From: Stratiolaelaps scimitus
Lineage: Eukaryota; Arthropoda; Arachnida; Mesostigmata; Laelapidae
Direction of reading: 5' to 3'
Assembly (NCBI GenBank): GCA_019614645.1
Contig: JABWDB010000007.1
Coordinates: 11,173,501-11,237,500, forward strand
Length of the DNA: 64,000 nt
Shown here one piece after another: positions 12,490-22,461 of the stretch. The position numbers were made by a program, and so were the translations under genes. Each line of letters begins with the position of its first letter. Positions within the stretch are counted from its first letter, which is position 1. The notes beneath the pieces were generated by a model. It had not been told where the DNA came from. It did no database searches and worked only from the letters and a program-made list of their open reading frames with translations.

Positions 12490-12701
12490 GGCAGTGGCTG
12501 CAGCCGGCCGGAATCGCCGATATTGCTGTTATCGCCTATCTGGAGTGCGGCGCCAACAGCAGCAGTTCCGCCACGACTAGTACTACTTATACCGTCACTA
12601 GCACCACCACCACTGCCTCCACTGCTACAACAACGAAGGCTGGAAGTACCTAGTACTGCTGCTGCTGCTGCCGGCACGGGGGCAACTTCAGTCATCTCCA
12701 T
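12490..12701 (-). CDS. candidate first coding exon, Ala/Ser/Gly-rich
   Basis: A minus-strand ATG (MEMTEVAPVPAAAAAV...) opens 70 codons. They run straight into a good splice donor, CTGCC|GTAAGC, at 12490/12489; the in-frame stop (TAA) lies inside the donor itself. The segment is GC-rich between AT-rich flanks. The peptide is low-complexity (Ala run, then Ser/Gly), as in disordered N-termini of nuclear proteins. No domain is visible. It sits 32 bases from the foldback element at 12733-13005. The plus strand is also open here, and the strand choice rests on the donor and ATG. Confidence 0.3.
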
Positions 12702-12732
12702 CAGGTGTACGGCGGCCCATGACGGCTGTAAC

Positions 12733-13002
12733 TAACCACGCGAGGACGGTTGTCGTACTGGACTGGTAACCCAGTGCGATGATTAGGCTCGCTTTGTGAC
12801 AAAAGACGACAACTATAAAATCGTAATAATAATAATAATGATCATAATAGTAATGTTGTGTGGTCCTTCTTGTCTCAACAATGAGACAAGAAGGACCACA
12901 GAACATTACTATTATTACGATTTTATAGTTGTCGTCCCTTGTCACAAATCGAGCTTAATCATCATACTGGGTTACCAGTCAACGACAACCGTCCTCGTAT
13001 GG

Positions 13003-13005
<3 letters not shown>
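12733..13005. mobile_element. foldback / MITE-like element with ~130-bp inverted arms
   Basis: The left arm begins taaccacgcgaggacggttg and the right arm ends caaccgtcctcgtatggtta. The arms stay complementary, with few mismatches and small indels, through 'ggtaacccag', 'gacgacaactataaaatcg' and 'tggtccttcttgtctca', meeting at a tiny centre (caacaatgag). Because the element is nearly palindromic, the two strands encode almost the same peptide. It has no transposase. The right end abuts (TA)n; a TA target duplication is possible but cannot be distinguished from the repeat. It is most likely a non-autonomous DNA transposon or foldback element. Confidence 0.85.

Positions 13006-13033
<28 letters not shown>
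13004..13033. repeat. (TA)n microsatellite at the foldback end
   Basis: About 15 TA units immediately at the right end of the inverted repeat. Confidence 0.95.
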
Positions 13034-13035
<2 letters not shown>

Positions 13036-14430
13036 CTGTTCCAGTGCAATGGTATTTATACAATGGCTTCTTTGCAGAACGGTAATAGTATGAGAAGCAA
13101 CGCAATATTTGCACTACGTCTAATCGCGCTCACGTGTCAAAAGGTATGCCACCTGTTTGCTGCGTTGAATGTTGTCAGCTCGCAGGTAGTTACTCCCGTG
13201 ACAGTTGACTAACACTCTCTAACAGATGCAGTCTCGATCGAAGACGCCTGTGCGCTAATGCTAATGAACCTTAGGTGTTACAAAGGTTTCTATACGTCCT
13301 CCTGAGTCCTCTGAATAATAAAGACGTCGAGGAGCATAAGAATCCGTACTTTTTTTGACTTCTCGAAGACGGCGTCCATTTAAAATGTACAGATAATGCC
13401 TATTAGTGATACCTTTCATATACGAGATTTTTTTGTGTGACGAAGCACTCTACTGATTGATCTCAGTGACGCTCATTGTTCTAATTTACTCGTTGACCAA
13501 TCAACGCACATTTGCCGAGCTGTTTCACGCGTTATGTACAATATATTAATGGGCACATCGACGTAATATATATATATATATATATTACGTCGATTAACTG
13601 TAAGAAAAACTATGACAATGAAGCGTTGAGCCCGTTGTAATGATATGGGCCCGTGTTGCGTTACGCTTTTGAAACAGCATGATTTGACCATTTTCACTCT
13701 CTACTTATTGTTTAAACTTAGAATCTATTGTTTCGCACACTTTTTCACATACCTACTATTAACAGCATGTTCATTTTCGTGCTGTTGCTGGTAAAATTCA
13801 CCCGGCTTAGGTATCACCTCATCGTTGAAATTGCACTTAATCCGAATGGGCCGGAATAGGGTGCGTAATACGTTGACAAATTCAATATTTCTGCCTAGGA
13901 AACAACTTCTATGCCCATTCTGTGCCCATCTGGTTGCCTGAGACGTCCCACTAGCACAGCGCAACGATATTGCCTTTTTAACGTAGTGCAGGACTGCTTC
14001 TAGTGATTACATGACCGGGCCTAACAGGACGTTCGCGGGAAGTAGGGGACTCTGGAGGGATGCGGCAAGTTAGCCAATACGCAACGCATGATATCCAAGG
14101 GTGACCCCCTCTTGCCTCGTTTGACCTTATGATATTGATGGAAATCGGAGCCGATTTGTATATATGTTGTACCATTGCATATACGTCAATTTTACTTCAG
14201 GTCATCGAATCTTTATGTGCTTAATCAAGCAGAGCAATGCCGTTCATTAGTAGTCTTTAGTAAACGTTGGGGCTGAATTCATTGTTCACTGTCAGTTACG
14301 TTGATCGGCATTGTAGACCATCATTTTTTAGGCCATCGGCGAGACTCGAAAACGGCATCCGCCTCAAAGCTCGGGCTTCGTTTCAGGCTTGAGAGAAGGA
14401 CTCGGAAGGCATGGATTCGTCGGCAGCTCG
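13034..14430. other. spacer and likely 3' flank of the membrane-protein gene
   Basis: No supported coding exon. It contains the 38-bp palindrome at 13557-13594. No AATAAA on the minus strand lies close to the stop at 14431, so the 3' end of that transcript is not located. Confidence 0.4.
13557..13594. repeat. perfect 38-bp palindrome centred on (TA)n
   Basis: The sequence atcgacgtaa is followed by a TA run and then ttacgtcgat, giving an exactly self-complementary 38-mer. It could extrude as a cruciform. Confidence 0.9.
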
Positions 14431-16494
14431 TTAGCATCTGCTATCCCGCCGTGGCAGGGGAGAGTCCGCTCGATCGATGAAGACCGGTTCTCCCGACGGA
14501 CTGTTTGGGCTGTTGGTCTGAACAGGGTCATAGTCACCCTTGCGCTTACACTTCGCCATCTTGAAGAACAAAATGGCGAAGGCTACAACCAGCGGGACGC
14601 AAGCAAGCGCGGTAATACCGTACACTTCAGTTGTCCGCAAGAATGGACTGGTCGAATTGCTTCCACCCGAAGCATACGCGCCCACCGAATCCCCACCCTT
14701 GTCGGGGCTCTCACCCGAAATCGACCAACTTGGTCCCTTGGAATCAGAGTCCCGTTGACTGTCACCAACTGTATGAACTTGCAAAGACTTTGTTCGCGAA
14801 GATCTCGCGAGTTGAGAATCTTCGAGCGGTTCTCGGTTTGCTGTGGCCAACGATGGCATTATCCTCTCATTATTTGCGGCGTCGGCGTTAGTTCTCGACA
14901 AGGATGGTGGGATAGTTCTCGACGGTGTAGCAGCTATTGACGCTGTTGTTGTGCTTATTGGATTTGGTGTTGTCAATTCTGAAGGTTCTTCTGTTGTGGT
15001 TGTTGTTGTTGTTGTTGTTGTCGTCGTCGTCGTCGTTGTTGTTGTTGCTGTCGATATTTCGGTGCTTGCAGGATTCAGCGTTGTCAATGTCGTTTTTGTT
15101 GAAGGCTTCTCTGTTGTTGTTGTTGTCTTGTCCGATGCCGTAGCCACCTCGGGAAACTGCTCTGCTTGTTGAGCAATTATCGTTGTCGAAGTGATTGTCT
15201 CTGCGGTCGTTGTTGTTACGGCTGTTTCTGTGGCAACAGGCCCATCCGGTATAGCGTTGGGTCCCGGATCGATAATTCCACTCATACTCACCTTTTCCAA
15301 ATCTAGATTTCGTAACGTCATCGGCAGAGCAGTAGTGACAGTCGCTACAGTCGCCGAGGTAGAGTCTCTAGTCTCGTCCAGGTCCTGTTCTGCCGAATCA
15401 CCACTTTGGGAGATCTTCAACAGCGGGTTTTCTGTATCGAGCTCCTCGTCGTCTGTTAATGGTCCAGATACCCATTCATGGGTGCTATCAAGGTCGTTCT
15501 CATGGCCGCACTCCTTACCGTCAACACTGACTGTCTGAACGTCAAAGTCAGTGCACGCATCCAGCTTGCCGGTACTATCAGTACGATCACTGGTGCGCTG
15601 GCCGATAGAGTTTAGATGATGGCACGGGTTGAGTTTGCGGCCGTCAACATTGGAATTGAATGTACCGCTGAGAGTAAGTTTTCGTCGATCTCTACCTTCA
15701 TCGAAGCTGATCTGATGAAGCGAGGCAGCTGACAATGTAAGCACATTTGAAATACACGTTATCGCATTCAGGCGATGTGTAAACAGCGAAACATGGCTGG
15801 AAAAGCTCTGGGGACGTTGATCTAATTCTATGTCGATACGCCGATCAGCGTCAGATGTTTGCGCGGGAGTGATCTCTAGACGAACTTTGGTGCGACGAGA
15901 TTCGAATAATGTTATAATGTCTATTGCAATCGTTAGGGATCCTTTCTGATCCAGGAAAAACCCAGACAGGAACATGATGCCCGATGATACTTGGAGCTGT
16001 AATGGTGAGTCATGGCTGATGAATCTCCATGAACTATTATTTGTCGGGTCCGTGGCGAGTTTAATGAAGTCTAAGCTGATGTTAAAGAATCTACCTTGCT
16101 CAATCTGGATCGTCGGAATGGCATAAGCAATGAACGGAGTGCTTCTTTCTCCACATTTGAATGCTCCAGGGAGATCCGTCCTCGTTTGAACAAATTTCAT
16201 CCCACGAAACTCAGCTTTCCGACACTTGAGGCTTTTGTCAAGCTTAGTACCGTACCTAATGTGAACATCATTCTGGGTAGGTATCGGTCTGACGCGGGAC
16301 ACGCTTATATTGGTGACGTGTTCGAGGACATTTGGATGCTTCACAAATATCGACGGATCGGTACGTTCCTGGACAACGGTATCAGGATAGCGATCAGCGA
16401 CATCGGATGCATTGGCTGACATCGCCACCACAATCGACGCCCACACGACGAGAGTTTGGAAGCCATCGACGACGAAGACACGTGGCTGATACAT
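14431..16494 (-). CDS. type I membrane protein with mucin-like Thr stalk
   Basis: This encodes about 687 residues if started at the first in-frame ATG (16494). The frame stays open 62 codons further, to a TAA at 16693-16695, but with no ATG. Residues 1-29 (MYQPRV...IVVAMSANA) could be a signal peptide. About 120-210 resembles a cadherin-like/dystroglycan-type (CADG) domain (AIPTIQIEQGRFFNISLD, then LSGFFLDQKGSLTIAIDI). About 210-300 is a second domain with Cys pairs. About 375-515 is Thr/Ser/Pro-rich with an unbroken Thr run near 483-500, as in O-glycosylated stalks. One transmembrane helix (about 624-645, YGITALACVPLVVAF) precedes a KCKRK stop-transfer and a roughly 40-residue tail ending RRDSRC. 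It is likely a cell-surface adhesion or matrix receptor. Dystroglycan or alpha/epsilon-sarcoglycan kinship is an inference only; no PPxY motif is visible in the tail. Confidence 0.8.
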   Translation of the reverse strand: MYQPRVFVVDGFQTLVVWASIVVAMSANASDVADRYPDTVVQERTDPSIFVKHPNVLEHVTNISVSRVRPIPTQNDVHIRYGTKLDKSLKCRKAEFRGMKFVQTRTDLPGAFKCGERSTPFIAYAIPTIQIEQGRFFNISLDFIKLATDPTNNSSWRFISHDSPLQLQVSSGIMFLSGFFLDQKGSLTIAIDIITLFESRRTKVRLEITPAQTSDADRRIDIELDQRPQSFSSHVSLFTHRLNAITCISNVLTLSAASLHQISFDEGRDRRKLTLSGTFNSNVDGRKLNPCHHLNSIGQRTSDRTDSTGKLDACTDFDVQTVSVDGKECGHENDLDSTHEWVSGPLTDDEELDTENPLLKISQSGDSAEQDLDETRDSTSATVATVTTALPMTLRNLDLEKVSMSGIIDPGPNAIPDGPVATETAVTTTTAETITSTTIIAQQAEQFPEVATASDKTTTTTEKPSTKTTLTTLNPASTEISTATTTTTTTTTTTTTTTTTTEEPSELTTPNPISTTTASIAATPSRTIPPSLSRTNADAANNERIMPSLATANREPLEDSQLARSSRTKSLQVHTVGDSQRDSDSKGPSWSISGESPDKGGDSVGAYASGGSNSTSPFLRTTEVYGITALACVPLVVAFAILFFKMAKCKRKGDYDPVQTNSPNSPSGEPVFIDRADSPLPRRDSRC
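14987..15052. repeat. trinucleotide run encoding the Thr tract
   Basis: (GTT/GTC)n on the plus strand, which is (AAC/GAC)n read as ACA/ACG Thr codons in the minus-strand gene. Its length is probably polymorphic. Confidence 0.85.
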
Positions 16495-17300
16495 CTGTTT
16501 GCCACCCAACGTGTAATACACCTCAATTTTGAAATCACTATTCCACGCGATAGGCTGGAACCAGTCGGGCACGTAATTGGTTTTTTTCTTGCAGTGATTA
16601 ATATAGACGCGATCACATCTGAGGTCAGAGTTCAGCAACACAAACAGACACACCGCCAAGCACTTGAGTATCCGGACCACACTCGAGATACATTAAAACC
16701 TTTGCATATCCATCTGTTGTTGGTGGCGCACAGGAACTCCCCCACTTTATGGATCCTTGATTTTAGATAACGTGGGGTGGGGTCTTGCACTAAAGATTTG
16801 CAATGTCTTTCGCTGATGGGCACTCGGCACTCAAATTGAGCACATTAGCACTTGCTCACCAATGTAGGTTCATGAAGACAGACAGGCGACGAAATCAACG
16901 CAATTGCATTGTGCCAACTGTGTCACATCGGTAACATTGATTTCACGTGCGTACGCTTGTAACTCGAGCAAACAAAAAAATAAATCGCTTGTTAGGTAAA
17001 CTCGTCCACAAATTCAGCTGTTCCGGTCCGTCGGGATCAGGGCAGCTGTTAGACCGGCAATTGGGTGTGCTCGTCGAATGCTCGTCGATCGCAGCCCGTC
17101 TTTTCGGCACCTGTACCAAAGATCAGAAGGGCAGATTTAGCACAATCACTTGTCCACCCTGACCCTTTCGATTACCCGTGCGTCTCTCGATCCAACAACT
17201 ACAAGGCAGTCAGTGAGTCAGTTACTCTGTGCGCTTTGTCCGTTCGATGATGACTGAGCGACTCCACTGACAAACCTCCCCTCTGCGGTGCGGTGTTGAT
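16495..17300. promoter_or_regulatory. putative divergent promoter region
   Basis: About 0.8 kb lies between the membrane-protein gene (leftward) and the GC-rich candidate exon (rightward). At 17207-17225 the plus strand has two TCAGT initiator-like motifs (cagtcagtgagtcagt). On the minus strand a CTGACCTCAG sequence near 16615-16625 could be a branch point plus acceptor, which would add an upstream exon to the membrane-protein gene. Confidence 0.3.
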
Positions 17301-17933
17301 ATGGAAGTGAGAGCGCGCGGGCGCTCGTTGCGTCGGCGGCTGACTGGTATACTACCGGCGGCCGACGAGCGCCGACCGCTGCTGAGACGAGGGCAGCGCG
17401 ACGCTCAAGAACCGGGGAGCAGCGGAGGTGTCGGCGGCAGCGGCGGCGGCGGCTTCGGTAGCGACTATCGCTTGTGTAGTACAACCACTACAGCTCATAC
17501 TCCAACGACCGCCACAACCACAGCCGCAAGAAGAACCGCCAGCACAGCCTCAGCAGCAGCAGCAGCAACAACAACAACAGCAGAAGCGACAACAGATCGA
17601 GCTGTTCGTTGGGAGCGAGGACTACCCGGCGCCGCCATCGCCGCCGCCGCCGCTGCTGCTGCTGCTACTACTGCTGCTGCTGCTGCCACTAGCCCGTTAG
17701 TTGTTCGGCTGTGCGCCAGTCGCTGTGCCGAGAACACCAGCGACCGCCTTCGTGGCCTAGGCGCTGCTGCGGCTGTTGTCGGCGCCGTCGTCGCGACGAC
17801 CGAGGAGGAACGCTGGCGCCCGGCTGACCGCGCGCTCGTCCGAGTGCGAACGCGCTGGCTACCCGTCGAGCTGGTGGGCCCAACTGGCGAGCGTATCCGT
17901 ACGGTCGAGGCAGACGCGCGAACATGCGGTCAG
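17301..17933 (+). CDS. candidate first coding exon in CpG-rich block
   Basis: An ATG in good context (G at -3, G at +4) opens 211 codons. These end exactly at a strong donor, CAG|GTATGA, in phase 0, and the next in-frame stop (TGA) lies within that donor. The block is far richer in G+C and CpG than its surroundings. The start, MEVRARGRSLRRRLTGILPA followed by ADERRPLLRR, is basic with a di-leucine-like element. The remainder is Gly-, Thr- and Ala-rich low complexity. A second frame carries a Gln tract (CAG/CAA repeat) and a Leu tract but has no ATG. No domain is visible. Alternatively this is a non-coding 5' UTR exon. It is head to head with the 14431-16494 gene. Confidence 0.42.
17550..17600. 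repeat. (CAG/CAA)n triplet repeat
   Basis: Interrupted CAG/CAA run. A further (CTG/CCG)n run follows at about 17637-17690. These produce Gln, Ala, Thr or Leu tracts depending on frame. Confidence 0.85.
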
Positions 17934-19107
17934 GTATGAAAGCACCCTTGACTCGATCACCCTCGGCTCTACTCAGCGGCTTGGCTGAGCGACGACCTAC
18001 GCCACGAGCCGCTACGGCAAATGCGTGGATCGTCGTTCGTCTCTAGTGGGAACTCGCCACGAAACGTGGCACGATATCTGTCCATGTCTATAATATGATG
18101 GTATAGAATAGACCATATATCGAATCGGCTCATAGAGCAGCCGCCGCCTTGTCTCGTCGGGCAAAGCAGTTCGAGTAAAATAGTGAGTTGTAAGCAAGTA
18201 AGTAAGTGTTGTTATAGTAAGGGGTGGCTATTGCGACATTGAAATAATAGCATCTATCCACAATAGCAGCTACCACAGGCATAACAATAACAACAAGAGC
18301 AGTCGCGGCAGCAGCAAAACAACAACAACAACAAATCCTTGCGTGCAACAGCTGGGCTGTGCTGGTGGCTATGGTGAGCACATGGTAAGATTGACATGGT
18401 AAAGTAACACAGCAGAGATAGACGTGGCAGCTTAATACAGCTGAACTCGTTGTATTGTGAGTGGCTGCTCGTGGATTTCGCTGCATGTGTTATATCAGTT
18501 CGCTGCTCCGAATATGGATGGGTATAATAGCCATATACGTTCGTCATAAACTTGATATAATTACTAAATAGTACGTAGGCTGTTCGAAAGCCGCTCGTAG
18601 CGGTCGACCTTCGTGATCGACTGTTTAGCGGTTGAATTAAGACTGTTGTTAACTGATGAACCGAGGTCAACCCGATACAGCATTGAACTGTATCACTAAA
18701 AATTACTAAATTTGGCGTTAAAAGTTCGACGTTCGTTGGGACGTTTTAGCGACAATGGTTCCGTTTCGTTTGTAATTCTATGTATAATTACTTTCTTATT
18801 GCCCTCGTAATCGGAGTGTTTAAGTATTTCTTGTGCTTGATTTGGCAATGACATTCAGTTACGGCTAGAAACACTGAAATAGAACGGGAACAATATTAGG
18901 TATTATAAGTCACACACATTTCTCAAGTGAAAATACTGGTCGTCGGGGCTATTTTGCACATCGGATAATATTTTGATAGCCACCCGTCACGGCCAGGCGA
19001 AATTGGACCTTTTGACGTTTTACTTTGTGGTTTTCATGGCGCTCAGCGCTGGATCGGTTTGCTAAAGCAGACCTGAATCTAGATGCTAAACACATTGTTT
19101 AGTGCTG
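17934..19107. other. putative intron or spacer with CA-rich and CAG-rich tracts
   Basis: Would be intronic if the 17933 donor is used. It contains CAG/CAA low complexity around 18290-18335. No supported exon. Confidence 0.35.
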
Positions 19108-19270
19108 ACAATCAGCGTTTCGTGATCAAATTTCTGATTCTTGAAGGAGAAAGCATTGCATCGAGAATTGGTGGAAATGTTTGGCCGGGAGGTCTCCACC
19201 CCGCGTAACGTTTACTGCTGGTGTAATCGATTCAGGGGCGGGGCCGATCGGGCCGTTGGTTGGACCACGG
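19108..19270 (+). pseudogene. mariner-type transposase N-terminal HTH relic
   Basis: Two frames join across a frameshift near 19145-19155. The first reads DNQRFVIKFLILEGES, the second ALHRELVEMFGREVS and then VYCWCNRFRGG. This order (q-R-x-V-I-K-F-L-x-x-E-G-E-S, ihreL-x-x-x-fG, WcnRFr-x-G) matches the Mos1-type helix-turn-helix at the start of mariner transposases and related host proteins. Downstream sequence does not continue into a catalytic D,D34D domain that I can recognise, so this is a broken fragment. Confidence 0.55.
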
Positions 19271-19744
19271 AGGAGGTTATTTCATTTCAGGACATCTCAC
19301 GAACGAGTTTGACAATTACAGCAGCACTCAAGCAAAGTAGAGGTTGGGCTATGACCTTTTTAGTTGGCATATTCTGAAATCGCACGTATCACATATTACG
19401 AAGTTGTATCGAAAACGTTGGAAATGACCCAAGAAAAGCCAGAGCAGACGACAAGGAAGGTGCGCAAATAATGAACAGTACGTATATTATATACGAAGAA
19501 ATCATAGTTCGAGTTATATTTGTTCAAAAGTTATCGATGTTCTGCGATGTACAAACCTAGCCCCGAACGACCTATATATATTCAGTCGATATAGCTGACA
19601 TCGTGTACCATGATTGTCTACTCTGGCTCTGTGCAAGTCGACTTCGCATTGGCAGGTGCCTAACTATGAATATACTGAACCCCACCAAACGATCTGACTG
19701 AAATACTCAACGGAAATGCTCGCACAAGCAGCGATGTGTCATCT

Positions 19745-19905
19745 CTAACAAAAATATGTCGGATACCGAATTCCCGATATCATTTACGATGGTGAACATA
19801 TCGTAGTGTCACCTAAGGACGTGGAATTGCCCGAAAACAACTTCGGGCCTTTCCGTAGACGTTCGCATAGCACCGTATCTACGCCGCGCAGCAGATCCTG
19901 ACCAA
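19745..19905 (+). repeat. duplicated block, copy 1 (open frame)
   Basis: One frame reads KYVGYRIPDIIYDGEHIVVS and continues through ...NFGPFRRRS to a stop near 19900. It is partly alignable with 20818-20965. The unit has no recognised domain. It could be an exon of an undescribed gene or part of an old transposon. Confidence 0.3.
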
Positions 19906-20482
19906 GGATGTTGTCGTCATTGACGACACACTCGTCCAACACCAGTAGTAGCAACAGTTTGAATAAGTACAGGTTTCTTCTTTCTTACTGATTTGTAAGA
20001 ATCATAAACGTGGGCGACGATTGTACCCGCTGAACGTGAAATACATCTAAGAACAGATCATTGTGATTTCGTTGCTCGACAACGGGTTCACTGTTTGGGC
20101 GTGCCAACTCAGCTTGACGGACGGCGCCGCGAGCAGCGGGCAGATGAGGAAATATTTCAATAATCGAGATCAACTTTGAGAAAAATGCTGACCCCAGAGG
20201 TTCTCAAGGTTTTTGATTGTCGTGTACAACGTTGGTCAGCAAGTTTTGCCGGACAGTTCGGTCGTCATAACACGGAAAATACAATACTTAAAATTGTTAC
20301 TGAGGTGAATGAGTGATAGCTTCAGGGAAGAATAGCAGCTGGCCGTCTAGAGCAGCGAAACAGGAAAACATTTATAGTTTGTAACAAGTATCCACATTAT
20401 CTGGCTGAATGAGAAGCTTATACATTCTACCATCATGGACAATAGAATAACAATTCAACTGAATTCGAGATAAGACCTATAA

Positions 20483-20486
<4 letters not shown>

Positions 20487-20514
<28 letters not shown>
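20487..20514. repeat. (TA)n microsatellite
   Basis: About 14 TA units. Confidence 0.95.
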
Positions 20515-20811
20515 CGAGCCGAGTTTAACCCACATAGCTGATCTCCTCATGGAAAGCGATCTATTATGTTCGGTCGGGCATAGACCTCTCAAGTGATAAT
20601 ATTGTGTCTACACTGATGTATTTATCTCTTGTGCACTTTTGTCGTCTATTCTGGGTGGGCGCAGATTGATGCCCACAGGTAACACGATAAATATATATAC
20701 TATGAATTAACCGAATCCCATTGAAAGACACATCCATTGTGTTAAAGCCTGTGGGCGATCCGTTTTGATCAGAATTCAATCAGCTGCAAAAAATACGTTG
20801 AATACATCTCA

Positions 20812-20965
20812 AGATATTGTATGTTAGTTATCGAATTTCCGCAACATATCGTACCGTCACAGGCGGTCATGATATTGTCAGTGAGCGACTTCAAACCTTT
20901 CAGTAGATGTCGCTCCACGAGAGATTTCGGTCGAAGACAGCTCTGTCCCTGAACCACGCCGCGTT
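20812..20965 (+). repeat. duplicated block, copy 2 (degenerate)
   Basis: The frame beginning YVSYRI and continuing TGGHDIVSE parallels YVGYRI...DGEHIVVS of copy 1, then meets a stop. Divergence is high but the order of similar segments is preserved. Confidence 0.3.
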
Positions 20966-21791
20966 GACCGAGAAGGCGAGTCAACGATTTGAGGACAATA
21001 ATGAAAATGCCTCTTTTTTGTCCCTGCCTATTTTGACGCCAAGACGAGTCGATTCAAGTTGTTTGTAATTAAGACCCTAGCGTGTAACTAACGCCGACCC
21101 AGGATCCCAATAACTCAATAATTCCACTGCCGTATACTCTGGGTGGCATCAGTGGTCGATTTCCGAGATACCGTCGTGCAGTATTTCTCGGGAAACAAAT
21201 GATTGCTGAATAAGGGGCAATTCTCTAGAGAATTCAATCGATATGAATATAGGGTTCGAAAACGGACCTTCGACACTGAAATAATTCGAAATCTCAAAAG
21301 CGGCATCTTCGCGAAAAATGATGCAGTGTTTTCAAGAAAAGTGTATTCTGTGATCTGATCTGCTAGCCTATAGGGATATTTGGCAGTATCACATTCTCTT
21401 ATAGCATTAAACCAGCGCTTATTCACGATGCCCGAATATACCCAATACTCCAAATGTCGCTAGTGACAGGATTCAAATGGCAGACCTCCCAAAAGGTCCC
21501 GATGACAGGTAGTCTCTTAGCACACGTTCATACAAAGTAATTGTTAATATTATTACTCCTTAAAACAAATAGAAACCACTGCTGATACAGTATATGGCCA
21601 TATTACAAAACCACACACACCACATATATATCTATATATATATATATGTGATCGTCGCTATAGCATATATCTGCAAAAGCGTACCACCCCTTTTGAGCGA
21701 AAGATATTTGGCTGTCATTCTAGCGGCAATGCACAAGCTTTGCACAAAGCATCTCATATTGACTCATCGTTTGCATCAATGTATCACTTAC
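20966..21791. other. spacer
   Basis: No supported gene. Contains a TA-rich tract at about 21623-21649. Confidence 0.4.
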
Positions 21792-22070
21792 GGCCGCTGA
21801 CGGCACTGTTCTTTGGTCTGAGAGCCTAGGGGAATCTTCGTGGTCGTGGTGATATTTTTGACACGAAGCCACAAAACAAACTAAAACTGACACTGAAACC
21901 ACCACCGCAGCCAACACCGCTGACCCGAGCGGTTCCCGATTCTGCGAGCGGTGTGAAAACGGCCGTAAACTCTCTAGACGCCACTGGCCACGGCGGATAC
22001 GATGCTTATTTTCGCTAGGGTGACTGCTGATGCTGCGATTGCTGCTGCCACGGCTTGCTTGCTGTCTCAA
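21792..22070 (-). CDS. candidate internal exon with a transmembrane segment
   Basis: A minus-strand frame opens after a TAG at 22086-22088 and has no ATG, so an upstream exon is required. It encodes a Ser/Arg-rich stretch, then a hydrophobic helix (SAVLAAVVVSVSVLVCFVAS), then CQKYHHDHEDS, and ends in phase 0 at a near-perfect donor, GCGGCC|GTAAGT, at 21792/21791. AG sites at about 22100-22070 could serve as acceptor. The layout suggests a single-pass membrane protein with a His/Asp-rich juxtamembrane segment. Function unknown. Confidence 0.4.
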
Positions 22071-22419
22071 TCGATATATGACTGGCTAAATGACTGCTAT
22101 ATAATAATCGAAATAACAATAGGACGGGTACGTCTGTGCGCGTAAGTGATCGCTGCTCCTTTGCCAAGAGCAGGCATAAGGGAACTGTATATACCGCAAT
22201 AACTCGATCAAACTAACCTACTCCTACCTATCTAATTATATAATTGAATATGGATTAAAATGTTCGAGTTTTCAAAGGTGCAATCTAGTTAATATTGTTG
22301 ACGAATTGGGGCAGCGAGCAGACAACAAGAAGGAAAAATGTAATACACGTTTCTCCTCCAACGCTGAACGTGCGTTACGAGAAACACCTTACTTGTCTCG
22401 AGCCTCATACACGCACACA

Positions 22420-22421
<2 letters not shown>

Positions 22422-22458
<37 letters not shown>
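22422..22458. repeat. (TA)n microsatellite
   Basis: About 18 TA units after a short CA-rich stretch. Confidence 0.95.

Positions 22459-22461
<3 letters not shown>

Noticed and set aside
12688..13212. Near-identical peptides on both strands
   Set aside because: This is a consequence of the foldback palindrome, not of two genes.
14389..15540. Plus-strand frames opposite the membrane-protein gene (Val/Leu-rich runs)
   Set aside because: They are antisense shadows of the Thr-codon repeat and coding sequence of the minus-strand gene.
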